NCBI RefSeq assembly: GCF_003049575.1
Contig: NZ_PYWI01000003.1
Span: 62,001-126,000, forward strand
Origin: Lysinibacillus parviboronicapiens
Lineage (GTDB): Bacteria; Bacillota; Bacilli; Bacillales_A; Planococcaceae
DNA length: 64,000 nucleotides
Reading direction: 5' to 3'
Under the pieces are notes generated by a model that was not told where the DNA came from, searched no databases, and saw only the letters and a list, made by a program, of their open reading frames with translations. Shown piece after piece: positions 7,656 through 16,073 of the stretch (its first letter is position 1; every line of letters begins with the position of its first letter). The position numbers and the translations under genes were made by a program.

Positions 7656-10016
7656 ATGTTCTCAATTTTTAAACGTACTAACGAGCAAACAAGTGCTCGT
7701 CAATTAAAACGCTATTATAAAATAGTAGCGCAGATTAATAATCTTGAAGAAAATTATGTCAACAAGTCAGATGATGAATTAAAAGAAATGACTTTTATTT
7801 TCAAGGATCGTTTAGAACAAGGTGAACCAATTACATCAATCATCCCAGACGCATTTGCTGTCGTACGCGAAGCCTCAAAACGTGTATTAGGTATGCGTCA
7901 TTTTGATGTACAACTTATTGGTGGTCTTGTACTAACTGAAGGAAATATTGCCGAAATGCCTACAGGTGAAGGGAAAACGCTTGTCGCTTCACTTCCATCG
8001 TATGTACGTGCATTAGAAGGCAAAGGTGTTCACGTTATTACAGTAAATGATTATCTTGCCAAGCGTGACTTTGAGCTTGTTGGACAAATACATCGTTTCC
8101 TTGGCCTAACGGTTGGCCTAAACGTGCCAATGATGGAGCCGGAAGCAAAAAAACAAGCCTACAACGCAGATATTACATACGGTGTCGGTACAGAATTTGG
8201 TTTCGACTACTTGCGTGATAACATGGCACATAGCCTGGCTGATAAAGTTCAACGTGCCTACCACTTCGCAATTATTGATGAAGTGGATAGCGTACTAATC
8301 GATGAAGCAAAAACACCACTAATTATTGCTGGTAAAATGCCTGCGAACGATGAACTACACCGCATTGCATCCATGCTAGCTAAACGCTTCAAAGAAGAAG
8401 AAGACTATGATTTTGACGATGAAACAAAAGCTACATCTTTAACAGATAAAGGTATTGAAAAGGTAGAAGCTGCCTTCAATGTTGATAATCTATATGACCT
8501 TGAACACCAAACACTTTATCACTATGTTATCCAAGCTGTTCGTGCTCACGTTATGTTCAAGCGCGACGTTGACTACATCGTTAAAGATGACAAAATTGAA
8601 CTTGTCGATATGTTCACAGGTCGTATTTTAGAAGGTCGTTCACTTTCGGATGGCTTGCACCAAGCGATTGAGGCTAAAGAAGGTGTAACCATTACTGAAG
8701 AAAACAAAGCACAAGCACAAATTACGATTCAAAACTATTTCCGCATGTATCCGAAGCTTTCTGGGATGACGGGTACGGCGAAAACACAGGAAAAGGAAAT
8801 TCGAGAAGTGTACGGTATGGAAGTTATTCAAATTCCAACAAACCGTCCACGTCAACGTGTCGATCAACCTGACATGATTTTCAAAACACAAGAGGCTAAA
8901 TATAAACACGTTGCCGCAGAGGCTAAACGTCGACATGAAAAAGGCCAGCCTATTTTAATTGGGACGACTTCTATTCTACAATCTGAAACTGTGGCAGATT
9001 ATTTAAAAAAAGAAGGATTAAAGTTCCAGTTATTAAATGCAAAAACAGTTGAACAAGAAGTAGAACTTATCTCTGGAGCAGGTCAAAAAGGACGTATTAC
9101 AGTAGCAACAAATATGGCTGGACGTGGTACAGATATCGTGCTAGGTGAAGATGTGCATGCACTTGGTGGTCTATATGTCATCGGTACTGAAAAACATGAA
9201 AGCCGCCGAGTGGACAATCAGCTTCGCGGTCGTTCAGGTCGTCAAGGCGATATCGGTGAAAGCTGCTTTATTCTCTCTATTGAAGATGATATGTTCCGTC
9301 GCTACGCAAAAGAAGACGTTGAAAAGTTCTCTGCAAAAATGATTACCGATGAAAATGATGTCATCCAAAACAAAGATGTACAAGAGCTTATTGATCGCAC
9401 ACAACGCATCGTTGAAGGCTCACAATACGGCATGCGAGAATACAATTTAAAATTAGATGATGTCATCAATGATCAACGTACAGTAATTTATGGGCTACGT
9501 GACAAAATTTTAGCTGGTGAAGATTTATTAGAACAATTGAAGCAAATGTTTTACGAAACTGTTGATTTTGCGGTACGAGATGCAGCGCCAGATGAATTGC
9601 CTTCTGTAGAATGGGATTATGATGGGATGGAGCGATCTTTAAATAGTCTTTTCCTATCTCCCGTCACAATTGATAGAGAAGTAGGAAAAGTAATTCCTAT
9701 ACTAGATTCACTACAAGAGCCAGTTGATGAGCTAACCGCAAAAATGGAAAAATTCGCTAAAAATGACCGTGTTATGGCAGTTATTCCCCAAGTAATGCTT
9801 AGCTATTTGGATAGTGGCTGGGTGAAACATTTAGAAGCAATGGCTCATTTAAAAGAAGGTATCGGCTTACGCCATTACCAACAAGAGGATCCAATGCGTA
9901 TTTATCAACGGGAAGGTCTAGAATTATTCGCTAAAAATTTCCAAGAACTACGTCGTTCTATAATTATCGAAATCACAGGCTTCATGAAAATGATTGAAGC
10001 TGAACAGGAGGACTAA
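7656..10016 (+). CDS. secA2: Accessory preprotein translocase ATPase SecA2
   Basis: This is a cytosolic motor ATPase that pushes selected preproteins through SecYEG. At 786 residues it is shorter than housekeeping SecA (about 840) and ends at KMIEAEQED without the C-terminal Cys-rich zinc motif, both typical of SecA2. Visible motifs are Walker A PTGEGKT (102-108), DEVDSVLIDEA, SGMTGTAKTQ, TNMAGRGTDIVLG and the motif VI region LRGRSGRQGDIGES. The AAAGGAG site is nine bases from the ATG. slaP follows after five bases, the arrangement described for S-layer secretion in Bacillus anthracis, so S-layer and SLH proteins nearby are the likely cargo. Confidence 0.92.
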   Translation: MFSIFKRTNEQTSARQLKRYYKIVAQINNLEENYVNKSDDELKEMTFIFKDRLEQGEPITSIIPDAFAVVREASKRVLGMRHFDVQLIGGLVLTEGNIAEMPTGEGKTLVASLPSYVRALEGKGVHVITVNDYLAKRDFELVGQIHRFLGLTVGLNVPMMEPEAKKQAYNADITYGVGTEFGFDYLRDNMAHSLADKVQRAYHFAIIDEVDSVLIDEAKTPLIIAGKMPANDELHRIASMLAKRFKEEEDYDFDDETKATSLTDKGIEKVEAAFNVDNLYDLEHQTLYHYVIQAVRAHVMFKRDVDYIVKDDKIELVDMFTGRILEGRSLSDGLHQAIEAKEGVTITEENKAQAQITIQNYFRMYPKLSGMTGTAKTQEKEIREVYGMEVIQIPTNRPRQRVDQPDMIFKTQEAKYKHVAAEAKRRHEKGQPILIGTTSILQSETVADYLKKEGLKFQLLNAKTVEQEVELISGAGQKGRITVATNMAGRGTDIVLGEDVHALGGLYVIGTEKHESRRVDNQLRGRSGRQGDIGESCFILSIEDDMFRRYAKEDVEKFSAKMITDENDVIQNKDVQELIDRTQRIVEGSQYGMREYNLKLDDVINDQRTVIYGLRDKILAGEDLLEQLKQMFYETVDFAVRDAAPDELPSVEWDYDGMERSLNSLFLSPVTIDREVGKVIPILDSLQEPVDELTAKMEKFAKNDRVMAVIPQVMLSYLDSGWVKHLEAMAHLKEGIGLRHYQQEDPMRIYQREGLELFAKNFQELRRSIIIEITGFMKMIEAEQED

Positions 10017-10021
10017 CATTA

Positions 10022-10921
10022 ATGGGCTTATTTTCATTCTTTAAAAAATCCGACAAAGTTGTTCAAGAGAACACAATCGACTCTAACGAATTATTAGGAA
10101 CTGATTCTACTAATAACGGGGATAACCGTGATGTCGTAACAAAATTATCATTCCATCCTGAATGGGATGTTCCACAAGAGCAAAAATACATTTTCAATTT
10201 CCTTGCTAATGAACTAGAACCATTAAAACCGAATCAATTATCGCTTTCTTCTATTAGTATTGATGAAGACCTAAGTTCTGGAAATTGGCTCGTTCGTGCT
10301 TTTTTCCGCTCATCTTTACCCGAAGCAATTGAGCTTGGAGAAATTGAATTATTCATTATGGATAAAAATGATGAGCTTGTCGCATCCAAGAAATTTGATT
10401 TTAAAGCACTTGGGACAATTCCAGCTGAAAGTACTCGCCCTTGGGTATTTGAATTTGAAAAATCAACAATAAAAGTTGATGAAGTTCCTGAAGAAGGTTG
10501 GAAAATCGCATTTAACCTTGTATCTTTACGTGACCACCAATTAGAATTAGATCCAACTTGGGAAGAGCAATTACCTGCTGAACAGAAAGAGGAGCTTGCG
10601 AAAATCGTAAAAACTCTACCAAAACTAGGTGAAACAGAAGTTAATTTCACAGGCCTACAAGCCAAATTCGCGAATAACGGAAGTTTAAATGTTTCTATTT
10701 TTATTCGTAATGGACATAGTAAAGCTATCAACCTAGAACAGCTACCTATAGAAATTATTGATGCTAGAGGCATACAAATAGCTAAAGGCTCATTTAAAAT
10801 GGAACCTGTTTTAACAGTGCAACCAAACTCTACGAAACCTTGGACGTTTATTTTCCCATCGCAATTAGTGAATCCCAAAGGGGCTGACCTTTCTCGCTGG
10901 ACAGCTCGTGTAACACAATAA
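10022..10921 (+). CDS. slaP: S-layer assembly protein SlaP (accessory Sec system)
   Basis: In B. anthracis SlaP works with SecA2 for efficient export of the S-layer proteins Sap and EA1. This 299-residue protein has no signal peptide and starts MGLFSFFKKSDK. It contains two related beta-rich halves (about 45-165 and 185-299), each with a WVFEFE or WTFIFP segment following an S/N-T-[RK]-P motif (ESTRPWVFEF and NSTKPWTFIF), which suggests an internal duplication. Its ribosome binding site AGGAGG lies inside the end of secA2, so translation is coupled. The family call rests on the pairing with secA2 and remembered features of the family, not on a search. Confidence 0.85.
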   Translation: MGLFSFFKKSDKVVQENTIDSNELLGTDSTNNGDNRDVVTKLSFHPEWDVPQEQKYIFNFLANELEPLKPNQLSLSSISIDEDLSSGNWLVRAFFRSSLPEAIELGEIELFIMDKNDELVASKKFDFKALGTIPAESTRPWVFEFEKSTIKVDEVPEEGWKIAFNLVSLRDHQLELDPTWEEQLPAEQKEELAKIVKTLPKLGETEVNFTGLQAKFANNGSLNVSIFIRNGHSKAINLEQLPIEIIDARGIQIAKGSFKMEPVLTVQPNSTKPWTFIFPSQLVNPKGADLSRWTARVTQ

Positions 10922-10926
10922 ATTAA

Positions 10927-10965
10927 AACTCCCCCTCTCTTCTTCCTTAAGGGGGAGTTTTTTTA
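10927..10965 (+). terminator. Terminator of secA2-slaP
   Basis: Stem AACTCCCCCT pairing with AGGGGGAGTT followed by seven T, six bases after the slaP stop. Confidence 0.9.
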
Positions 10966-11052
10966 TATCTATTAAAAATTGTAGCATTCTACCAAAGAGA
11001 ATCTCCTTTCCTCTCTATCAGCGAATCCGAATAACTGTATGTATATAATCAT

Positions 11053-11088
11053 AAAAAAACAATCCCAACATTTAGCTGAGATCGTTTT
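11053..11088 (-). terminator. Probable terminator of the LysM-NlpC/P60 gene
   Basis: On the minus strand a stem with a G-T pair (ACGATCTC against GGGATTGT) is followed by seven T, just below the stop codon. Confidence 0.6.
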
Positions 11089-11092
11089 TGAA

Positions 11093-11986
11093 TTATTTCA
11101 TTAAATCAAATCGTTTATAAGCTACTAATCTACTTGACCAGTAAGAATAGGTAACATCAGAAATTTCAACACCTTCTGTACCTGCATGAACAAACTTATT
11201 ATTCCCAAGATAGATACCCATATGAGAAATGCCTTCTTTATAAGTATTTTCAAAGAATACTAAGTCTCCAGCTATTGGATTCTTCACATTAGTGGTACTA
11301 CTAGAATAGTAACCTTCACTACTATCTCTTCCAATCTTTAAACCACCCTGGTTAAATGTATAGAAAATAAACCCACTGCAATCTAGACCATCTGGTGTGT
11401 TACCTCCATATAGATAGGGTGTCCCAACTAGCTTATTAGCTATTTCTACTGTTTTCTTATAAATAGCTTGTCCACTAGCCGTAGGATCTTTTGTTGTTAC
11501 TGTTGTTGATGTACCCGCACCTGAAGTCACATTGTTATGTATTGTATCCTCGTCGGGGATGACAGCTACTGGAGAAATCTTTAACACTTGTCCAATATAA
11601 ATTGTATCTTTTTCTAGTCCATTCCACATTTTAATGTCATTTAGTGCTACATTATACTGTTTAGCAATTTTCGATAGCGTATCGCCCTTCATTACTGTAT
11701 GAGCGGCAATTGTTGGTTGTGCAGGTGTTGATGGTTTCGAAGGCTTTACTGTTTCACCATTCGTCTGTTTAGTAATTTCTAGTTTTTGTGCAACGTAAAT
11801 CGTATCATGTGATAGATTGTTCCATTTTTTTATATCTTGAATGGTTACTTGATGATTTTGGGCGATTTTGGATAATGTATCCCCTTTTTGTACTGTATAT
11901 GTCGCCGCTTCTGCCGTTTGTATTGCGAAAAATGAAGTCGCAATAGTACTTAAAGCAAGAATTCTCCATTTTTTTGACTTTTGCAT
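11093..11986 (-). CDS. Secreted LysM-NlpC/P60 peptidoglycan endopeptidase
   Basis: This 297-residue exported enzyme is expected to cut the D-Glu-meso-DAP or equivalent bond in the stem peptide. Residues 1-27 are a signal peptide ending in AEA. LysM domains lie at about 28-72 and 95-138 (YTVQKGDTLSKIAQNHQV, HTVMKGDTLSKIAKQYNV). A linker leads to an NlpC/P60 domain from about 180, with catalytic C203 in LDCSGF, H255 in GISHMGIYL and H267. The layout is that of LytE/CwlS-type autolysins. GGAGG is nine bases before the ATG. It lies between slaP and brnQ with its own terminator. Confidence 0.92.
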   Translation of the reverse strand: MQKSKKWRILALSTIATSFFAIQTAEAATYTVQKGDTLSKIAQNHQVTIQDIKKWNNLSHDTIYVAQKLEITKQTNGETVKPSKPSTPAQPTIAAHTVMKGDTLSKIAKQYNVALNDIKMWNGLEKDTIYIGQVLKISPVAVIPDEDTIHNNVTSGAGTSTTVTTKDPTASGQAIYKKTVEIANKLVGTPYLYGGNTPDGLDCSGFIFYTFNQGGLKIGRDSSEGYYSSSTTNVKNPIAGDLVFFENTYKEGISHMGIYLGNNKFVHAGTEGVEISDVTYSYWSSRLVAYKRFDLMK

Positions 11987-12187
11987 ATCAAATTGCCTCC
12001 GTTCATGCTAGAATATTTCCTTGTGTGTCTATCATACTAAAAATTTGTGTATTCAGAAATCGGAAATACTGACTATTTTTCAAACAAATTATCAATCTTA
12101 TAAAATACTACAGAATCCGACTACTTTACAACGTTTAACTCGTTGCATGATTATCAATCATATGATAACATACACTTCTGTATTTAA

Positions 12188-12202
12188 AATTTTTAGAAAG
12201 TT
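12188..12202 (+). promoter_or_regulatory. Candidate CodY box upstream of brnQ
   Basis: AATTTTTAGAAAGTT matches the CodY consensus AATTTTCWGAAAATT at 13 of 15 positions and lies about 36 bases upstream of the brnQ ATG. CodY represses branched-chain amino acid uptake genes in related bacteria, which fits, but binding is not shown here. Confidence 0.45.
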
Positions 12203-12237
12203 TAATCTTTTCACTAATAAAGGAGTTTTTAATTTTT

Positions 12238-13545
12238 ATGAAATTCATCAAAGAGAATCTAGCTGTAGGATTACTACTTTTCGCCTTATTCCTAGGAGCA
12301 GGAAATATTATCTTCCCACCATTATTAGGTCAACAAGCAGGAGAACATATAACAGTAGCAATGATTGGTTTCTTAATAACTGGTGTAGGTTTACCACTAC
12401 TTGCTATCGTCGCTGTTGCCAAAGCAGGAGGCGATTTACAACTACTTGCTAATCGTGTTAACCCAGTTTTCGGTATCATTTTCACATCGATTGTTTATCT
12501 AGCAATCGGGCCATTTTTCGCAGTACCACGTACAGGCTCTGTGTCCTATGAAATCGGCATTGCACCGTTTCTTTCAGAAACAGCAGCAAATCACTGGGCT
12601 CCACTATTCATAACTTCTGTTATATTTTTTGCATTAATACTTTATTTAGCCATAAACCCTTCTAAACTTGTAGATCGCGTGGGAAAAATATTAACCCCTG
12701 CACTACTGATTGTTATTTTATTACTAGCAATTAAAAGCTTTGTAACGCCAATGGGTGAATCTAGTTTAGCTGTTGGAAAATATACAACTTCGCCTTTTAC
12801 TGAAGGCTTTATTCAAGGCTACTTAACGATGGATGTGCTTAGTGCACTTGTTTTTGGTATTGTTATTTTACAGGCTTTACGAGGCATGGGTATGTCTGAT
12901 ACTAAAAAACAAGTCAAAACAACGATTTTTGCAGGAATCGTTGCAGCAATTGGTTTAGCATTTGTATATATCTCACTTGGCTATATCGGAAATACAAGTG
13001 TTGATGCCATTGGTGTATCAGATAATGGTGGTATCATCATTGCTAAGTCAGCTGACGTACTTTTTGGTAATCTAGGAAGTGTTATTTTATCAATTACCAT
13101 TTTACTAGCTTGCATCTCGACTGCTGTCGGTTTGCTGACAGCCAATGCACAGTTTTTCAATAAACTCTTCCCCAAAATTTCATATAGAACATTTTTAATC
13201 GTTTTCACGATTTTCAGTTTAGCGATTACAAACGTTGGCTTATCTACAATTATTAACACATCTCTTCCTGTACTTTTGATCATCTATCCATTAGCAATGG
13301 TATTGATGGTGTTGTCGCTTTTAGATAACTTCTTTAAAGGTGGACAAATAGTTTATATTTTAGCATTAATCCCAACGTTTATGGTTAGTCTTTACGATGG
13401 CTTAAAACTGATGAAAATCGAAATAGTTCCTTATGAAAATTTCTTAAATGCCTTGCCATTGTATGAGCAGAGCCTAGGCTGGCTTGTACCAGCAATCGTT
13501 GGCGCAATCGTTGGCTTTATCATTCATAAAATTTCCAAAAAATAA
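12238..13545 (+). CDS. brnQ: Branched-chain amino acid transporter BrnQ
   Basis: This 435-residue integral membrane permease of the LIVCS family imports leucine, isoleucine and valine by cation symport. It is almost entirely hydrophobic with about twelve membrane helices. The family signature LLFALFLGAGNIIFPP is near the N-terminus, followed by GPFFAVPRTGSVSYE in helix 3. AAAGGAG precedes the ATG by about 12 bases. A CodY-like box lies upstream and a terminator directly after. It is metabolically unrelated to its surface-protein neighbours and looks like an independent unit. Confidence 0.93.
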   Translation: MKFIKENLAVGLLLFALFLGAGNIIFPPLLGQQAGEHITVAMIGFLITGVGLPLLAIVAVAKAGGDLQLLANRVNPVFGIIFTSIVYLAIGPFFAVPRTGSVSYEIGIAPFLSETAANHWAPLFITSVIFFALILYLAINPSKLVDRVGKILTPALLIVILLLAIKSFVTPMGESSLAVGKYTTSPFTEGFIQGYLTMDVLSALVFGIVILQALRGMGMSDTKKQVKTTIFAGIVAAIGLAFVYISLGYIGNTSVDAIGVSDNGGIIIAKSADVLFGNLGSVILSITILLACISTAVGLLTANAQFFNKLFPKISYRTFLIVFTIFSLAITNVGLSTIINTSLPVLLIIYPLAMVLMVLSLLDNFFKGGQIVYILALIPTFMVSLYDGLKLMKIEIVPYENFLNALPLYEQSLGWLVPAIVGAIVGFIIHKISKK

Positions 13546-13554
13546 TAAAAGCTT

Positions 13555-13592
13555 AAAAGATACGTCTTTCTTTTACAGACGTGTCTTTTTCT
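13555..13592 (+). terminator. Terminator of brnQ
   Basis: Stem AAAGATACGTCT against AGACGTGTCTTT with a short loop, followed by T-rich sequence, just after the brnQ stop. Confidence 0.8.
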
Positions 13593-13650
13593 TATTCGCA
13601 GATATATGGAAATTCATGTATAATAAAGGGTATTAGAAATGAGGTGTCTT

Positions 13651-15036
13651 ATGAAAAAAGCATTGTGGTCTATGCTTTTCATTGTTAGCTTTTTCATCTT
13701 TCCATTGGCTAATGCTTCTGCCGCCAACAGTGAACCGCTTGTAGAAGAAATAAAGGAAATTATCGCAGAAAACTATGTTGGTACTATGAGTGGTAATTTA
13801 CAAAATGCAAAAACAATCCCAGAAATCATCGACATGCTAGATCCATATTCAACATATTTCACAAAGCAGGAATTTGAAGATTTCATGAATAGCATCAACT
13901 TATCTACGATTGGAATTGGTGTAGTGATCGAAGAACATGAAGATGGCATTCATATTTTACAAGTAATTGACGATGGCGGGGCTTTTGCCGCTGGTGTTGT
14001 GGCTGGCGATATCATAATCGCTATCAACAATCACTCTATTGTTGGTCGTTCTACACAGGAAGTCTCTTCACTGCTGATTGGTCAGGAAGGATCACAAGTA
14101 ACTATGACACTCTTACATGAGGATGGCACTACTTCAACAAAAACAGTAACTCGTAAAAAGTTTACACTACCAAATGTAGAATCTGCGTTACTATTTGGAG
14201 ATGTCGGCTATATTGGCATGTCATCTTTTTCTGAAGACGGTGCACAATTAGTGAAGGATGCCCTTATCCAGCTAAAGCAACGTGGTGCTACTTCCTTTAT
14301 ATTGGATTTACAAAGCAATGGTGGCGGATATGTGACCACTGCTGAACAACTTACAGGCTTATTTCCTAAAGCAAGAATCGCCTACTTATTACAAGAAGCT
14401 CATGCCTCTTATGAAGTGCGTGCTACTCATCAAAATGTGAAATTCCCAGCAGATACACGTATTCTTGTCAATCGGTATAGCGCAAGTGCATCCGAAATGC
14501 TTGCAGCTTCCTTACAAGATCAACAAGCGGCTATTTTATATGGCGAAACTACTTACGGTAAAGGTGCGATGCAAGGGTTCTACGAATTGCAAGATGGTAG
14601 CTATTTAAAACTTACTGTCGGTAAATTTACAGGTCCTGCTGGCAATGTCATAAATGAAATTGGCGTTAAGCCCAACATTCAAACAAACTCTGCACCTATT
14701 TTTCAGGCGCATTATGATGCCATCAAAGCACAATATATAGACTATCAAGAGTTAACTAGTTTAAAAAATGTACCTACTACGAAAACATTTACAGTTAAAT
14801 TCTCACAAGCCTTGTCAACATCCATCCCTGAAGGCAGCGTACAACTTGTCGCCTTAGGCGGAAATGAAATTCCGATTACCACAATAGTCGATCAAGGAAG
14901 CTCCTTACTGGTTACTCCTACACAGCCTTTAATCAAAGGGCAAGAGTATATGCTTGTTGTTCATCCAACTGTGCAAAAACCATCAGGAAACAAGCTTAAA
15001 AATGGTATTTATCTTCATATAGTCGTGGAAAGCTAA
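13651..15036 (+). CDS. Secreted S41-family (CtpA-like) serine protease with C-terminal Ig-like domain
   Basis: This exported protease has a signal peptide from MKKALWSM to ANASA, an N-terminal S41 helper region with DMLDPYSTYFT, a PDZ domain at about 90-170, and the S41 catalytic core. The core shows DLQSNGGG, the Ser in SASASEM and the general-base Lys in TYGKGAMQGF. From about residue 375 there is an extra domain (VKFSQALSTSIPEGSVQLV ... LLVTPTQPLIKGQEYMLVV) that reads like the SbsA/Big_5 Ig-like fold found in S-layer proteins and is not part of standard CtpA/CtpB. An ATG at 13639 is also in frame, but the one at 13651 gives the normal signal peptide behind GAGGTG (461 residues). Confidence 0.85.
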   Translation: MKKALWSMLFIVSFFIFPLANASAANSEPLVEEIKEIIAENYVGTMSGNLQNAKTIPEIIDMLDPYSTYFTKQEFEDFMNSINLSTIGIGVVIEEHEDGIHILQVIDDGGAFAAGVVAGDIIIAINNHSIVGRSTQEVSSLLIGQEGSQVTMTLLHEDGTTSTKTVTRKKFTLPNVESALLFGDVGYIGMSSFSEDGAQLVKDALIQLKQRGATSFILDLQSNGGGYVTTAEQLTGLFPKARIAYLLQEAHASYEVRATHQNVKFPADTRILVNRYSASASEMLAASLQDQQAAILYGETTYGKGAMQGFYELQDGSYLKLTVGKFTGPAGNVINEIGVKPNIQTNSAPIFQAHYDAIKAQYIDYQELTSLKNVPTTKTFTVKFSQALSTSIPEGSVQLVALGGNEIPITTIVDQGSSLLVTPTQPLIKGQEYMLVVHPTVQKPSGNKLKNGIYLHIVVES

Positions 15037-15090
15037 AAATCCCTCTCCCCTTTAAAAAGCTTGTACTTTTAAGGGGAAGGGATTTTTTTA
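15036..15090. terminator. Bidirectional terminator between the S41 protease and the TetR gene
   Basis: Stem AATCCCT..CCCCTT pairing with AAGGGGaAGGGATT, with T-runs in both directions. It serves both convergent genes. Confidence 0.88.
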
Positions 15091-15100
15091 TTAAGAATTT

Positions 15101-15736
15101 TCAATTCTCAAGTTGAAATTGTCGTTGTATCATATCGTACTTATCGTTTCTTATAAAATATAATTTTACTAAATCTTCTGCTAGCTCGCTTGGCTTTCTT
15201 TTTTGTTCGAGCAAATTTGTGAAGATCAGACGCTCAAATGAGCCCACTAAGCTATCTGCCAACGTTTTTACATCAACTTCGATTAATTGAAAAAAACGTT
15301 CACAATCATGTCGATAAATAAGATGAATAAACTGCTGTGAAAGTTGTGATTTAATTTGGTATGACTGTTCGGATTCAAAAAGGCCAATTTTCGTTAACTT
15401 TGGATTTTCAATGATATAAACGAATAACAAACATAGCTTTTGCTCCAGCGTTTTAATAAAGCCTTCTATACCTCTCACCATTTCATCTGAATATTCAGAA
15501 TTTATAGTCATGATTTCGGTAAAGCCTTTGTGAAAGCTCTTATTCAAATCATTATAAAGAGATTGTTTGCTTTTAAAATATAAATAAAAGGTAGGCTGTG
15601 TTAAATTAGCGGCTTTTACAATATCACTAATTTTTGTATCATGATAACCTTTTTCAGAAAATAGGTCTACAGCTTTATTGAGCAATAATTGTTTACTTCG
15701 TTCACCATTTGAATTAATCTTTCTGCCTCTTGCCAT
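15101..15736 (-). CDS. TetR-family transcriptional regulator
   Basis: This is a 211-residue DNA-binding repressor-type protein. The N-terminal TetR HTH is clear at about 15-60 (AVDLFSEKGYHDTKISDIV, LTQPTFYLYFKSKQSLY). The C-terminal ligand and dimer domain is not assignable to a ligand. The frame can be opened at a GTG (15745), but the ATG at 15734-15736 is five or six bases after AAGGTGG and gives the natural start MARGRKINS. There is no divergent efflux or enzyme gene, so no target is suggested other than itself or the facing S41 protease. Confidence 0.85.
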   Translation of the reverse strand: MARGRKINSNGERSKQLLLNKAVDLFSEKGYHDTKISDIVKAANLTQPTFYLYFKSKQSLYNDLNKSFHKGFTEIMTINSEYSDEMVRGIEGFIKTLEQKLCLLFVYIIENPKLTKIGLFESEQSYQIKSQLSQQFIHLIYRHDCERFFQLIEVDVKTLADSLVGSFERLIFTNLLEQKRKPSELAEDLVKLYFIRNDKYDMIQRQFQLEN

Positions 15737-16028
15737 ATTTCCCACCTTATTTCATTCTATAGTAGAAATATTCATGATGCACTCGATTCATGATAGCCGT
15801 CGCTTTGCTCCGACATGCAATGCATCAATAATACCGAAATAGCCATTTACACATAAAACTTCCACCATTCAACACTGGTTTCATAAAATTTATTATAATA
15901 CAACCCCTAATTTTTTACTATAAATTATGATTAATATGACAATTTTTTTATAGCAGTTCAACCCTTTGTAGATAGCTTGCTTTTTTCACTTATTCGAGGC
16001 ACACGCACTATTGAATTCGATTATAACC
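15737..16028. other. Intergenic region upstream of the TetR gene
   Basis: About 290 bases with no convincing gene. It contains the direct repeat TTCATGAT twice at about 15771-15795, close to the TetR start, which could be part of an autoregulatory site, and a TATAAT on the plus strand near 15892 with no gene behind it. Nothing else is recognisable. Confidence 0.35.
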
Positions 16029-16066
16029 TAAAAGGGGTATCTCAGATTCGCCACTAAGATACCCCC
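16029..16066 (-). terminator. Terminator of the csaB-GT-murJ operon
   Basis: Minus-strand stem GGGGTATCT pairing with AGATACCCC, then TTTT, just below the stop of the flippase gene. Confidence 0.82.
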
Positions 16067-16073
16067 TTCTTTA

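Noticed and set aside
10234-10878. Minus-strand frame of 214 codons inside slaP
   Set aside because: It is fully antisense to a well supported gene, has no ribosome binding site and no family-like sequence.
11987-12237. T-box or other riboswitch upstream of brnQ
   Set aside because: No T-box sequence, specifier structure or terminator/antiterminator pair could be recognised.
12021-12452. Plus-strand frame of 143 codons overlapping the start of brnQ
   Set aside because: It is in a different frame, Cys- and Arg-rich like a shadow, and the brnQ frame has clear motifs.
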